This document shows, in pieces, positions 1 through 7,926 of a DNA stretch of 64,000 bases. A program made the translations under genes and the position numbers. Position 1 is the stretch's first letter. Each line of letters begins with the position of its first letter. The notes under the pieces are model-generated. The model saw only the letters and a program-made list of their open reading frames with translations, did no database searches and was not told where the DNA came from. The stretch is from Thermococcus guaymasensis DSM 11113 (GTDB taxonomy: Archaea > Methanobacteriota_B > Thermococci > Thermococcales > Thermococcaceae): contig NZ_CP007140.1 in the NCBI RefSeq assembly GCF_000816105.1, positions 1,204,388 to 1,268,387 of the forward strand, in the 5' to 3' direction.

Positions 1-1
1 C

Positions 2-625
2 CTGAGGCGGAGAAAGGTGAGGCTTACTCTCCTGCTTGGAGGTGCAACTGGAGTCGGAAAATCCACCATAGCAACGGAGCTTGCCTTCCGCCTGGGGATC
101 AGGAGCATAATAGGAACCGACACGATAAGGGAAGTACTGCGTAAGGTCATAGCTAAGGAGCTCCTGCCCGATATACACGTGTCATCTTTCCTGGCCGGTG
201 ATGTCATCAACGCCCCGCGCGGGATGGATCCACTGCTCTACGGCTTTGAGACCCAGGTGAAGCACGTGTCCGTTGGAATAAAGGCCGTTCTTGAGAGATC
301 AAGGAAGGAAGGGCTCAATGCAATCATAGAGGGCATCCACGTGGTTCCTGGCTTCCTAGAGCTCAAGGAAAACGAGTTCATGTACGTGATAACCGTCCCA
401 GAGAAGAAAGACCTCCTGGCCCACTTCTATGAAAGAGCGAGGTACTCTGCGAGGGGGACGGAGAGGTACATAGAGAACATCGAAAGAATACTGCAGATTC
501 AAGAGTACATCATTGAGAAGGCCAGGGAGCTGGGGGTCCCTGTGATTGAGAACATCGAACTTGAACAGACCGTGAGAACAATAATGGAGGATCTAATGAA
601 GAAGCTGAAAAAAGAGCTGGACTAG
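2..625 (+). CDS. 2-phosphoglycerate kinase-like P-loop kinase (5' end cut by window)
   Basis: The frame stays open to the left edge, so the gene begins outside the window. The visible part carries a Walker A motif [10 protein letters not shown] about 15 residues in, and a C-terminal helical region. This matches the kinase half of archaeal 2-phosphoglycerate kinases, which phosphorylate 2-phosphoglycerate to 2,3-bisphosphoglycerate, the precursor of the thermoprotectant cyclic 2,3-bisphosphoglycerate. In that family an ATP-cone-like domain precedes the P-loop; it would lie upstream of the window. A GTG at 17 is possible as a start, but the preceding RRRK codons read like linker sequence, so I favour truncation. 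The stop is followed six bases later by a repeat-like hairpin element. Function is inferred from family resemblance. Confidence 0.75.
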   Translation: MRRRKVRLTLLLGGATGVGKSTIATELAFRLGIRSIIGTDTIREVLRKVIAKELLPDIHVSSFLAGDVINAPRGMDPLLYGFETQVKHVSVGIKAVLERSRKEGLNAIIEGIHVVPGFLELKENEFMYVITVPEKKDLLAHFYERARYSARGTERYIENIERILQIQEYIIEKARELGVPVIENIELEQTVRTIMEDLMKKLKKELD

Positions 626-630
626 TTACT

Positions 631-674
631 CTTTCTTTTGAAAGCCTCGCTCTTCAGGGCGGGGAGGAGGTCAG
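631..674 (+). repeat. Stand-alone IS200/IS605 right-end-like hairpin element, copy 1
   Basis: A pyrimidine tract (631-639) leads into a hairpin: stem 645-652, loop TTCA at 653-656, stem 657-664, with two G-T wobbles. GAGGAGGTCAG follows. The same layout recurs at 37602-37646 and 54889-54934. It resembles the right ends of archaeal IS200/IS605 elements, the region that gives the 3' hairpin of TnpB omegaRNA. No tnpA or tnpB is present. It lies between convergent genes, and the phosphoesterase stop codon (671-673) falls inside its 3' end. Confidence 0.55.
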
Positions 675-2170
675 TCTTTTCTTTTCCATATCCCAATGAG
701 CTTCCTGCTCCCCCAGGTTGCCTGGACCTGCCAGACGACAACCATATCTGTGTAGATGTCTATCAGGTTGAAGCTGTTTCCGAAGGGGTCTCTGTGGAGC
801 TCCCAGCTCACCGAGCCGGCGTTGACTATTGGTGTTTCCTCGACCTTGAGGCCGTACGCGTTGCCGCCGTGGCCTGTCAGGACGAGCTCTGTCCCTTCTT
901 CCGTCAGGAGTTTGAGGACGTCCCCGCCGTCTTCGAGGAAGCCGATCTCCCTGCTCCGCGGAATTGGGATGATGTTGTGGTGCATGACCACGATGCGGAA
1001 CCTATCATCGTACTCTTCCAGCGTTCTTTCCAGCTTCCTCTGTCCCATTCTCCCTACCACCCCGATTGGTGTCTCGTACTGTGCACTCAGGACGGGTATT
1101 ATGACGTACTCGCCGAGCTCAATAACCTCCGGCTCTCCAAAGTACTCCTCAAACAGCTCATGGCCGAGGTAAGTTATGTCGTTGTGACCCGGGACGACGA
1201 GCGTCTGGGCCGAGATTGATTTGTAGTACTCGTAGGCCCTCTCGTAGTACCTCTCAATGCCTGCATCAACCACGTCCCCGTTGTGTATGACGAGGTCCGG
1301 CTTCAGCCTCTCGTTGATCATTCTGATGACGTTCTCCAGAGTCTTTCGCCTGAAGTAAACCCTGTCGGAGACGTTGCTCTCGCTCATCTGGACGATGCGA
1401 AGGACTCTCTCCCCTGAGGGGAGGAATATCTTCGGCTTTATCGGCCGGTGTTCCTTCCGCTCTTCATCGCCGGTAACCCGCCGTATTGTGACGCTTACCA
1501 TTCCATCATCGTGGAGTTTGATCACGTTGTAGCTGTTGACGTCACCCCTCCTCGTCTTCCTGCAGGACGTGCAGCCCGCGTTGTCTATGACGAGGTCTCC
1601 GACGCGGTAAACGTTGGGCACGTGCTTGTGGCCGCAGGTGTAGAGGTTGACCTCGTGCCTCAGGAGGAGATCGAGGACATCTCCCGCATTGAAGAGGACG
1701 TTTCTTTCCCTCCCCGTGTCCGGCAGGGGGATCAAATGATGGTGGGCCGCGACGATCTTGAACTTTCGGTCAGAGTATTCCTCAAGCTTCTCCTTGAGCC
1801 ACCGGAACTTGTGCCCCCCAATCCTGCCGTCGCTGAGATCCGGGATCGTCGAGTCCACCCATATCAGGACGCCGTTTTCAAACTCATAGACCCCGTTGAG
1901 GGGCCCTATGAACTTCTCAAACAGCTTGTACCCAACGTTCCGGACGTCGTGGTTTCCGGGGAGCACCACGAGAGGCTTTTTTATCTTGGTCAGCTGGTAT
2001 GCTGCCTGCTCGTATTCTTCCCTAAGGCCCTGGTTGGTTACGTCCCCCGTGTGCACGACAAAATCAAAGTCTCCTCTGTTGATTTCCTCGACGATCAGGT
2101 CAAAGGCGTAGCCCTTGAAGGCACCCTCGTTCGTTATGTGGGTGTCGCTTATGTGGGCGATCTTTATCAT
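671..2170 (-). CDS. Tandem-domain calcineurin-like metallophosphoesterase
   Basis: Two calcineurin-type phosphoesterase domains lie in one chain of 499 residues. The N-terminal domain has the full metal-site set: SDTH near the start, GDV, GNHD, AHHH and GHKH. The second half repeats the fold but is degenerate: SESN replaces the first Asp-x-His, GHND replaces GNHD, and GHGG replaces GHxH, while NGDV and MHHN remain. Only the first domain is likely to bind two metals and hydrolyse phosphate esters; the substrate is unknown. I start at ATG 2170 because GGAGTGA lies six bases upstream; a TTG at 2176 is possible. It follows the CBS gene by six bases, so the two are probably one transcript. Confidence 0.85.
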   Translation of the reverse strand: MIKIAHISDTHITNEGAFKGYAFDLIVEEINRGDFDFVVHTGDVTNQGLREEYEQAAYQLTKIKKPLVVLPGNHDVRNVGYKLFEKFIGPLNGVYEFENGVLIWVDSTIPDLSDGRIGGHKFRWLKEKLEEYSDRKFKIVAAHHHLIPLPDTGRERNVLFNAGDVLDLLLRHEVNLYTCGHKHVPNVYRVGDLVIDNAGCTSCRKTRRGDVNSYNVIKLHDDGMVSVTIRRVTGDEERKEHRPIKPKIFLPSGERVLRIVQMSESNVSDRVYFRRKTLENVIRMINERLKPDLVIHNGDVVDAGIERYYERAYEYYKSISAQTLVVPGHNDITYLGHELFEEYFGEPEVIELGEYVIIPVLSAQYETPIGVVGRMGQRKLERTLEEYDDRFRIVVMHHNIIPIPRSREIGFLEDGGDVLKLLTEEGTELVLTGHGGNAYGLKVEETPIVNAGSVSWELHRDPFGNSFNLIDIYTDMVVVWQVQATWGSRKLIGIWKRKD

Positions 2171-2176
2171 TCCCAA

Positions 2177-2581
2177 TCACTCCGTCGCTATCGCCGTTTC
2201 AAGCCTTCTCCTGCTCGCTTCGAGTAAGTCAGTTATCGAAAAGATTCCGACGATCTTACCGTTTTCTTCTATGAGGATATGCTTCACTCCCTTCTTTGCC
2301 ATTACATCGAGGACGTCACGCAGGGGGGTATCAGCGGGAACGGTGACGAGGTCTTTGGTCATAATGTCCTTTACAGGGGTCGTGTTTGGAAGGCCCGGGA
2401 CTACAAGGCGCCTTATTATATCGCCCTTTGTGAGGAACCCGACCACGTTGTTGTTATCGTCAACAACGACGAGGGAGCCGATGTCAAACTCCGTCATAAT
2501 CTCCCCTGCCCTCTTCACTGTATCCTTCGGCCTCACCCCAATGAGCTTCCGGGTCATGTAAACCCTTATCGGGGCCTTCAT
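2177..2581 (-). CDS. Tandem CBS domain protein
   Basis: The protein is about 134 residues and consists almost only of two CBS domains: the first contains VVDDNNNVVGFLTKGDI and the second ILIEENGKIVGIFSITDL. Paired CBS domains (a Bateman module) bind adenosine nucleotides such as AMP, ATP or SAM and sense energy or methyl status, usually in partner proteins. It precedes the phosphoesterase by six bases, which suggests co-transcription, so it may modulate that enzyme (inference). ATG 2581 is chosen; GTG at 2587 or 2599 also fits, since GGTGATC lies just upstream. A TATA-like TTTTATACTTTT is at about 2613-2624 on this strand. Confidence 0.85.
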   Translation of the reverse strand: MKAPIRVYMTRKLIGVRPKDTVKRAGEIMTEFDIGSLVVVDDNNNVVGFLTKGDIIRRLVVPGLPNTTPVKDIMTKDLVTVPADTPLRDVLDVMAKKGVKHILIEENGKIVGIFSITDLLEASRRRLETAIATE

Positions 2582-2632
2582 GTCCACGGGGATCACCACA
2601 AAAATTAGGAAACAAAAGTATAAAACCCTACC

Positions 2633-3427
2633 TCAACCCATTACGAGCTCTTCAACTCTGAATCTTTCCTCATCAGGGAAGACCTCCACGTAGAAGGCCG
2701 TCCCGTTTGTTACGGGCTTCCACTCAGCTTCGTGGTACAGCTCAAGCGTTGAAGATGCCACTGCAAAGAGCCCTTCCCTCTTGAGCTTTATCTGTCTAAC
2801 GTAGTCCCAGTTCTCCCGTTTGAGGAGGTATTCAGGCCGGGAGTACGCGGTGATGAAGCCCCTCACCCACTCATGGCCAAGGAAGAGCGAACCCGTGTTA
2901 AGGCTGGTGTTCACGAAGGGCATTAGCGACGAGTAAGCCCTCAGGAGTTCGTTTTTCTCGGCTGAACGGAGCGCTTTGCAGACGTAGAGGGACATTACGT
3001 AGCTGTCCGAGGCGTTTGTTAGGGGTTCTTCTTCGAGTCCCGCCTTTTTTATCAGCCCGGCCTTGTCGAGGTCTCCATTGTGGTATATCCAGCAGGAGAA
3101 CCCTGTGGAGGAAAGGGAAAACGGCTGGGTGTTAATTATATCCTTGCTTCCTTGGGAGGCGGCCCTCGTGTGGATCATGAGGACGGAGAACCCATCAAGC
3201 AATTTGAGGAGACCCTCAACGCCAAGGTCGTCATCAAAGATTGGCTTAACTGAGCGGTGGTGGTGGAGGGAACCGCCGTTGAACAGAACGTAGCCCCAGC
3301 CGTCACGGTGCTGGCTCCCTTTCCCCCTTGCCTCCTTGTAGGGGTCTTTCTCTGAGGCCCTTACGATGGCTTTAACAAGAGGAGTCATTTCTTTCCCATC
3401 ACCAACTGCGAAAAGAACCCTGCACAC
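2633..3427 (-). CDS. Class II glutamine amidotransferase-like protein
   Basis: An Ntn-hydrolase glutaminase domain. Starting at GTG 3427 puts cysteine at position 2 (M-CRVLFAVG), the nucleophile exposed after removal of Met, and GGTGATC sits four bases upstream. A longer reading frame would bury this cysteine, so the short start is well supported. Other family features: HRDGWGY, HTRAAS and HNGDLD, the oxyanion and substrate-binding loops. The protein is 264 residues with no synthetase domain, like GATase_4 (YafJ-type) proteins. The ammonia acceptor or alternative substrate is unknown. It is divergent from the HsdR_N protein gene at 3529. Confidence 0.8.
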   Translation of the reverse strand: MCRVLFAVGDGKEMTPLVKAIVRASEKDPYKEARGKGSQHRDGWGYVLFNGGSLHHHRSVKPIFDDDLGVEGLLKLLDGFSVLMIHTRAASQGSKDIINTQPFSLSSTGFSCWIYHNGDLDKAGLIKKAGLEEEPLTNASDSYVMSLYVCKALRSAEKNELLRAYSSLMPFVNTSLNTGSLFLGHEWVRGFITAYSRPEYLLKRENWDYVRQIKLKREGLFAVASSTLELYHEAEWKPVTNGTAFYVEVFPDEERFRVEELVMG

Positions 3428-3528
3428 TTTGATCACCTTTCCTTGATAATCCCGGATGAATAAAAGGATTCCCACCAAAAACGTTTTTTAGTAGCGGATC
3501 CAATACATTGTGAGGAGTGGTGAAATCA

Positions 3529-4473
3529 ATGGCTGAGACTAACCTCGGGGCATTGAAATCAGCCCCTGAGCTGGGCAAGTTTGAGAATAGCTCTTCAGAC
3601 GTGGGTTCGATAGTGGGGAGCATAGTAAGAGTCCTGAAGAAAATAAACGCTCATAGAAAGCTCTACGAGACAAACGAAGAGGCCGTTAAGCAGCATCTTA
3701 TCGGAGAAATAATGCGGGCCCTTGGCTGGGAGTGGGACAATCCTGAAGAGGTTAGACCCGAGTCACGGACCGAGGAAGGCAGGGCCGACTACGCCCTTAT
3801 ACTCGGTGGTGAAATCGTTGCTTACGTCGAGGCCAAGAACCTTGGCGTGAACATTGAAAAGCGTGAGGAACCCCTGAGACAGCTCGCCAAGTACTGCTTT
3901 AACACTGGGGTGAGGTATGGTATACTCACTAATGGGGCTGTGTGGATAGGTGTGAAGGCCTTTGAGGTCGGTTCAAGCCTTAGGGAGAGAACCCTTGTCA
4001 AGGTCAATCTCCTCAACGAGCCCCCGATGAAGGCCGCGCTCAAGCTCTCGCTCTTTTCGAAGTCGAGGATACTGGAAATGGAGCGCATTTCCTCCCTCCT
4101 CAAGGCCCTTGAGCTGAGCTTTATGGGGCTCATTAAGGAGGGCTATCCAAGGGAAGCCCTCTTCGAGTACCTCAAAGTGGACAGCGGAAAGAGGATCGTC
4201 CCAATACACCTTCTTGAGGGACACGAGAGCCCAAAAGTTGCTTATGTTTACGACAACGGCTGGAAGCTTCTGCCTCTCCCAGAAAGGACTATGAAGGGAG
4301 TCCTCCTCGCGGTTCTGCTGTACATGGGCCAGAAAGCGTTTGGCGACGAGAAGAGGGAAATAATGGCCGCTTATGAGCAGCTCAAGAGGATCCCCCTCGA
4401 ACAGAAAAAGGCCCATGAAATCCTTGTTAGACTTGAGGAGGAAAAGAAGCTCAATATCTCGGTCGAACTTTAG
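3529..4473 (+). CDS. HsdR_N-type PD-(D/E)xK nuclease domain protein
   Basis: Residues about 40-160 match the N-terminal nuclease domain of type I restriction HsdR proteins: an ETNEEAVKQHLI helix, RADYALIL (catalytic Asp), VEAKNL (E-x-K) and a QLAKYCFNTGVRYGILTNG segment. No helicase motor and no hsdM or hsdS lies nearby, so this is a stand-alone nuclease-fold protein of unknown role, widespread in archaea. ATG 3529 is chosen because GGTGA lies five bases upstream; an earlier GTG at 3517 lacks a well-placed site. Its stop overlaps that of uppS by four bases (TTAG) in convergent orientation. Confidence 0.75.
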   Translation: MAETNLGALKSAPELGKFENSSSDVGSIVGSIVRVLKKINAHRKLYETNEEAVKQHLIGEIMRALGWEWDNPEEVRPESRTEEGRADYALILGGEIVAYVEAKNLGVNIEKREEPLRQLAKYCFNTGVRYGILTNGAVWIGVKAFEVGSSLRERTLVKVNLLNEPPMKAALKLSLFSKSRILEMERISSLLKALELSFMGLIKEGYPREALFEYLKVDSGKRIVPIHLLEGHESPKVAYVYDNGWKLLPLPERTMKGVLLAVLLYMGQKAFGDEKREIMAAYEQLKRIPLEQKKAHEILVRLEEEKKLNISVEL

Positions 4474-5264
4474 CGGCCGAAGCGCCGCTGCCTCTTCTGG
4501 AACTCGCGGATAATCCTCAGGAAGTCTATCTTCCTGAACTCCGGGAAGTACACGTCAACGAAGAAAAGCTCGCTGTAGGCTATCTGGTAGAGCAGGAAGT
4601 TGCTTATCCTGACCTCGCCGCCGGTTCTTATAACTATGTCGGGGTCGGGCATGTTGGGGTAGTAGAGGTAGCGCTTTATGAGCTCCTCGTCTATGTCCTC
4701 TGGCTTTAGTTTTCCAGCGAGGGCATCGCTTACTATCTCCTTGGCGGCATCGACTATCTCGCTCCTCCCGCCGTAAGCCAAAGCGATGTTGAGGGTGTAG
4801 TTATTATACTTCCTCGTCGCTCTTTCAGCTTGTTCAATAGCCCTCCTGACGTTTTCCGGCAGCATCTCCTTCCTTCCAATGACGTTTACCTTCACACCGT
4901 GTCGGTGTATCCTTTCGTCCTCCACGAGCTCCTTGAACTTCTGCTCGAAGAGGTTCATGAGGGCGTTTACCTCTTCCGGGGAGCGCCTGAAGTTCTCGGT
5001 TGAGAATGCGTAGACCGTCAGCGTCCTTATTCCAAGCTCCCTGCACCATTCGAGGATCTCCTCAAGTTTCTTGGAGCCAAAAAAGTGGCCGTACCATGGG
5101 GGCTTCTCAAGCTTTCGCGCCCACCGTCTGTTTCCGTCCATGATTATTGCGACGTGCTTCGGTATGTTCCCCGATTTAACCTTCTCAAATAGGTAGCGCT
5201 CGTAAAGATCATAGATGGGTTTAAATAAAACATGGGGAACGTGGGAAAGAACCCTGTAGAGCAT
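4470..5264 (-). CDS. uppS: Cis-prenyltransferase (polyprenyl diphosphate synthase, UppS family)
   Basis: Clear family signatures: HVAIIMDGNRRWARK (catalytic Asp about residue 43), TVYAFSTENF, and the C-terminal PDPDIVIRTGGEVRISNFL plus YSELFFVD. Such enzymes add isopentenyl units in cis to make long polyprenyl diphosphates, the lipid carriers for archaeal N-glycosylation and surface glycans. At 264 residues it is family length, membrane-associated but without membrane helices. ATG 5264 is chosen; a GTG at 5273 overlaps the upstream stop as GTGA and is also plausible. Both this gene and its upstream neighbour begin with the same 12-base string GTGAGGAAAATG. Probably co-transcribed with the gamma-carbonic anhydrase-like gene. 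Confidence 0.92.
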   Translation of the reverse strand: MLYRVLSHVPHVLFKPIYDLYERYLFEKVKSGNIPKHVAIIMDGNRRWARKLEKPPWYGHFFGSKKLEEILEWCRELGIRTLTVYAFSTENFRRSPEEVNALMNLFEQKFKELVEDERIHRHGVKVNVIGRKEMLPENVRRAIEQAERATRKYNNYTLNIALAYGGRSEIVDAAKEIVSDALAGKLKPEDIDEELIKRYLYYPNMPDPDIVIRTGGEVRISNFLLYQIAYSELFFVDVYFPEFRKIDFLRIIREFQKRQRRFGR

Positions 5265-5269
5265 TTTCC

Positions 5270-5794
5270 TCACTCAAGCCTCTTCCTCGACTTGAGGTGC
5301 TTCTCCGCGAGTTCCATATAAATCTCGGCGTTCTTCTTCGTCCACTCGATTTCCTCCTCGCTGAGCTGCCTGACGACCTTGCCTGGAACTCCGACGACGA
5401 GGCTGTAGTCGGGTATCTCCTTGCCCGGTGGAACTAAAGCACCTGCACCTATGATGACGTGCTTCCCTATTTTCACCCCGTCGAGGATTACCGCGCCCAT
5501 GCCGATGATGGTGTAGTCCCCTACCTCGGCACCGTGGACGACTGCGTTGTGACCTATGGTGACGTACTTTCCGACGATCGTCGGCTGGTTGTGAGAGGTG
5601 TGTATGCTCACGTTGTCCTGAACGTTGGAGCAGCAGCCGATGTAGATCTGCTCGATGTCGCCCCTGAGAACCGCGCTCGGCCAGACACTCGTTTTCTCCT
5701 CAAGAACAACATCACCTATGATGGACGCGCTCTCATCAACGAAAGCGGTCGGATGAATTTTAGGTTTCTTTCCTTCCAGCTCATAAATGACCAT
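5270..5794 (-). CDS. Gamma-carbonic anhydrase-like left-handed beta-helix protein
   Basis: Hexapeptide-repeat protein of 174 residues with the gamma-class layout: VWPSAVLRGD, then the metal-binding histidine region IHTSHN and GHNAVVHGA, then the VVGVPGKVVR tail and a C-terminal helix. The three histidines needed for Zn or Fe are present. Members form trimers; some hydrate CO2, others such as YrdA or PaaY have acyl-CoA or unknown activity, so the reaction is not certain. GGTGAGG precedes ATG 5794; GTG 5803 is the alternative. Its TATA box (5826-5834, minus strand) lies back to back with that of hjc. Confidence 0.85.
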   Translation of the reverse strand: MVIYELEGKKPKIHPTAFVDESASIIGDVVLEEKTSVWPSAVLRGDIEQIYIGCCSNVQDNVSIHTSHNQPTIVGKYVTIGHNAVVHGAEVGDYTIIGMGAVILDGVKIGKHVIIGAGALVPPGKEIPDYSLVVGVPGKVVRQLSEEEIEWTKKNAEIYMELAEKHLKSRKRLE

Positions 5795-5825
5795 TTTCCT
5801 CACCCCGTCCTGAGTTGTAGGGACT

Positions 5826-5860
5826 GCTTATAAACCTAACCGGGACAGGTATATAAAGCC
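5826..5860. promoter_or_regulatory. Divergent promoters for gamma-CA/uppS and hjc
   Basis: A minus-strand TATA box (TTTATAAGC, 5826-5834) lies about 32 bases before ATG 5794, and a plus-strand TATA box (TATATAAAG, about 5850-5858) lies about 30 bases before ATG 5889. Both are at usual archaeal distances, so the short gap serves both directions. Confidence 0.65.
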
Positions 5861-5888
5861 AAGTAATGGAATAGGGATGTGTTGAACC

Positions 5889-6305
5889 ATGAGGTACAGA
5901 AGGGGAGCCAGCGCTGAGAGGGAGCTTATACACAAACTGGAGGAGCTCGGCTTTGCGGTTGTCCGGTCAGCAGGGAGCAAGAAAGTTGACGTTATAGCTG
6001 GAAACGGCAGGCTCTACCTCTGCATAGAGGTCAAGAGCACCAAAGGGGACCGGGTCTACCTGAGCGATGAGGACATTGAAAAGCTTCGCTCATTCTCTCA
6101 GAAGTTCGGGGGAAAGCCCTACGTGGCGATAAAGTTCATTGGCAGAGAATGGAGGTTCTTCCCTGCAGAAGAGGTCGTGAAAAAGAGAACAGGCAAGAAC
6201 TACAGGTTAGACTATAGCGATTCTGGCATGAGCCTTGAGGAGGTTGTTGGGAAGCAGAAGAGCCTCATTGATGTGATAAATGGGGTGGTGGAGAATGAAG
6301 GTTAA
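5889..6305 (+). CDS. hjc: Holliday junction resolvase Hjc
   Basis: Archaeal Hjc endonuclease of the PD-(D/E)xK fold, which cuts four-way DNA junctions symmetrically during recombination. The catalytic set is visible: Glu10 in GASAERELI, Asp34 in KKVDVIAG, and Glu47-x-Lys49 in IEVKS, each one residue from the positions known in Pyrococcus Hjc. At 138 residues it is slightly longer than usual because of a C-terminal extension. It acts as a dimer. Its last 11 bases overlap the start of the next gene, so the two are probably translated from one message. Confidence 0.95.
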   Translation: MRYRRGASAERELIHKLEELGFAVVRSAGSKKVDVIAGNGRLYLCIEVKSTKGDRVYLSDEDIEKLRSFSQKFGGKPYVAIKFIGREWRFFPAEEVVKKRTGKNYRLDYSDSGMSLEEVVGKQKSLIDVINGVVENEG

Positions 6306-7860
6306 ATCTTTTCTGTTGCTACTGATTTTTATAGGTTCTCTGGTCTCTCTCGACCAGGCCTCGGCTTCCGTTTCCTTTGAGGTCTCGCCGGTAAAGGAGT
6401 CAATAAGTGTGCCCCCTGGGGCGAGTATCTCAGTCCCGGTAAGGGTGACAAATACTGGAGACCGACCGCTTGCTAACCTTACACTCTCCATAGTTTGGAA
6501 TCTTGAGAACGGCCTCTACGCAGTGAACAAAACCGTCTACGTTGGAGTCAACGAGAGCAAAGTGTTTGATTTAACTATCAATGTTCCGGAGCTCTCCCCT
6601 GGGGACTATGAAGTCACGATCAGGGGGATATCTGGCAACATAAGCGTTGAGAGGGAGATGACAATCCACGTTGAGAGGGAGGTTGCTTATTCTCTCGATG
6701 TGGACGTTGGAAGCGGTTATCCCTATGGTAGCGACGTGGAGATACGGTTTTCGCTGGTTTCTCACTCCAACGACAGGATAGCTGGCACCATCTGGATGAA
6801 AGTCTATCGGAATGGGGAGGTAGTTGAGGAGAAGGAGGAGTCTGTTTATCTCGATCCCGGGGAGGGATGGAGCTATCCAATGGTAATCCCAAGGCCGGAT
6901 ATCGGGACGTACAGGGTTAAGCTCTCCGCCAACCTCTCAGGAGTTTATAGAGAGATAGAGAAGACCTTCGTCGTTTACAGGAGGAATTTCACTTATAGAG
7001 CCTGGTACTCGAACGGAGCGCTTATGGTGCAGGTGAAGCTTGCCAACGGCTCCCCTGTTGGGGGAGTTGAGGTATCGGTGAACGGGGTGAAAATGAAGAC
7101 CGATGAGGATGGTCTAGTTAGGTATCCGACAACTTCACCCGGCCTTTATGAGATTGAGCTGAACCTGGATGGAGTCCTTGAAAAGACTGCCCTCTACGTG
7201 GGAAGGCTGTTTGTGAGCTATGAACTGAGGGGAAGCACCCTCGAACTGAAAGTTCTCGACTCCAATGGGGATCCAGTTCCAAACGTGACCCTGAGCATTG
7301 CCGGGCCAAAGGGCGAGTACCAGGCGGTTACGGATGGGAATGGAGAGGCCTCTGTGCCGCTGAGCGTCCTTGGGTACGGTACGGTGTCAATAACGGCCAG
7401 CGCAGAAAACTACGTGGGGTCGAGCCTTATCATAACGGTTCCTTCTCCGTCCCACCTGACTTCAACAACGTCTGCTCCCCAAACCACAACGACTGCGAAC
7501 CAGCTAACGACAACTAACGCGACTCAGGGCAATTACACTCCTGTAGAAGGGGGTAGGGAGGGTATTGACTGGGTGTTCCTTGGTTCGGTGCTCTTTGGGC
7601 TGGTGATCTTCGGTGGAAGCTTTTATCTCGCCTTCCTGAGGCCCCACTTGATAGAGGAGGAGCTGGGGGAGTACTACTTCGTAAAGCTCAGGGCACCAAG
7701 GCTTGTGCCTCTCAGGAACTTCACATGGGAGAAGGGAATGAACGCAGTCGAGGTCAGAACAACGCGGGGAGAGGCGAGGATCGAGGGCTCAAAGGTTACC
7801 TGGAGGATCGACGAACTAAAACCGGGAGAAGAGGCCGTCCTTCAGGTAGTTCTTGGTTGA
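6295..7860 (+). CDS. Secreted, membrane-anchored protein with NEW3/Ig-like domains
   Basis: A signal peptide covers about residues 1-25 (MKVKSFLLLLIFIGSL...). It is followed by beta-rich repeats resembling NPCBM-associated NEW3 and Ig-like domains (VPVRVTNTGDRPLANLTLSI; a CarboxypepD-reg-like NGSPVGGVEVSVNG segment). A Thr/Ser-rich linker lies near 385-415, a membrane helix at about 424-446, and a cytoplasmic tail of about 75 residues follows. Most of the chain should lie outside the cell. It lacks the CGP-CTERM tail and keeps its own anchor. ATG 6295 has a good GGTGG upstream and overlaps the hjc end. Function unknown; adhesion or surface scaffolding is a guess. Confidence 0.75.
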   Translation: MKVKSFLLLLIFIGSLVSLDQASASVSFEVSPVKESISVPPGASISVPVRVTNTGDRPLANLTLSIVWNLENGLYAVNKTVYVGVNESKVFDLTINVPELSPGDYEVTIRGISGNISVEREMTIHVEREVAYSLDVDVGSGYPYGSDVEIRFSLVSHSNDRIAGTIWMKVYRNGEVVEEKEESVYLDPGEGWSYPMVIPRPDIGTYRVKLSANLSGVYREIEKTFVVYRRNFTYRAWYSNGALMVQVKLANGSPVGGVEVSVNGVKMKTDEDGLVRYPTTSPGLYEIELNLDGVLEKTALYVGRLFVSYELRGSTLELKVLDSNGDPVPNVTLSIAGPKGEYQAVTDGNGEASVPLSVLGYGTVSITASAENYVGSSLIITVPSPSHLTSTTSAPQTTTTANQLTTTNATQGNYTPVEGGREGIDWVFLGSVLFGLVIFGGSFYLAFLRPHLIEEELGEYYFVKLRAPRLVPLRNFTWEKGMNAVEVRTTRGEARIEGSKVTWRIDELKPGEEAVLQVVLG

Positions 7861-7926
7861 GTCTTTTTATCCTCTCTAAAGAAGATGCCCAACATAGGAA
7901 AGCAGCAGATGAATAAAAGAAAATCT

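Noticed and set aside
1448-2227. Long plus-strand frame antisense to the phosphoesterase
   Set aside because: Val/Asp/Leu-rich translation typical of the reverse strand of a GC-biased gene; no ribosome site or domain.
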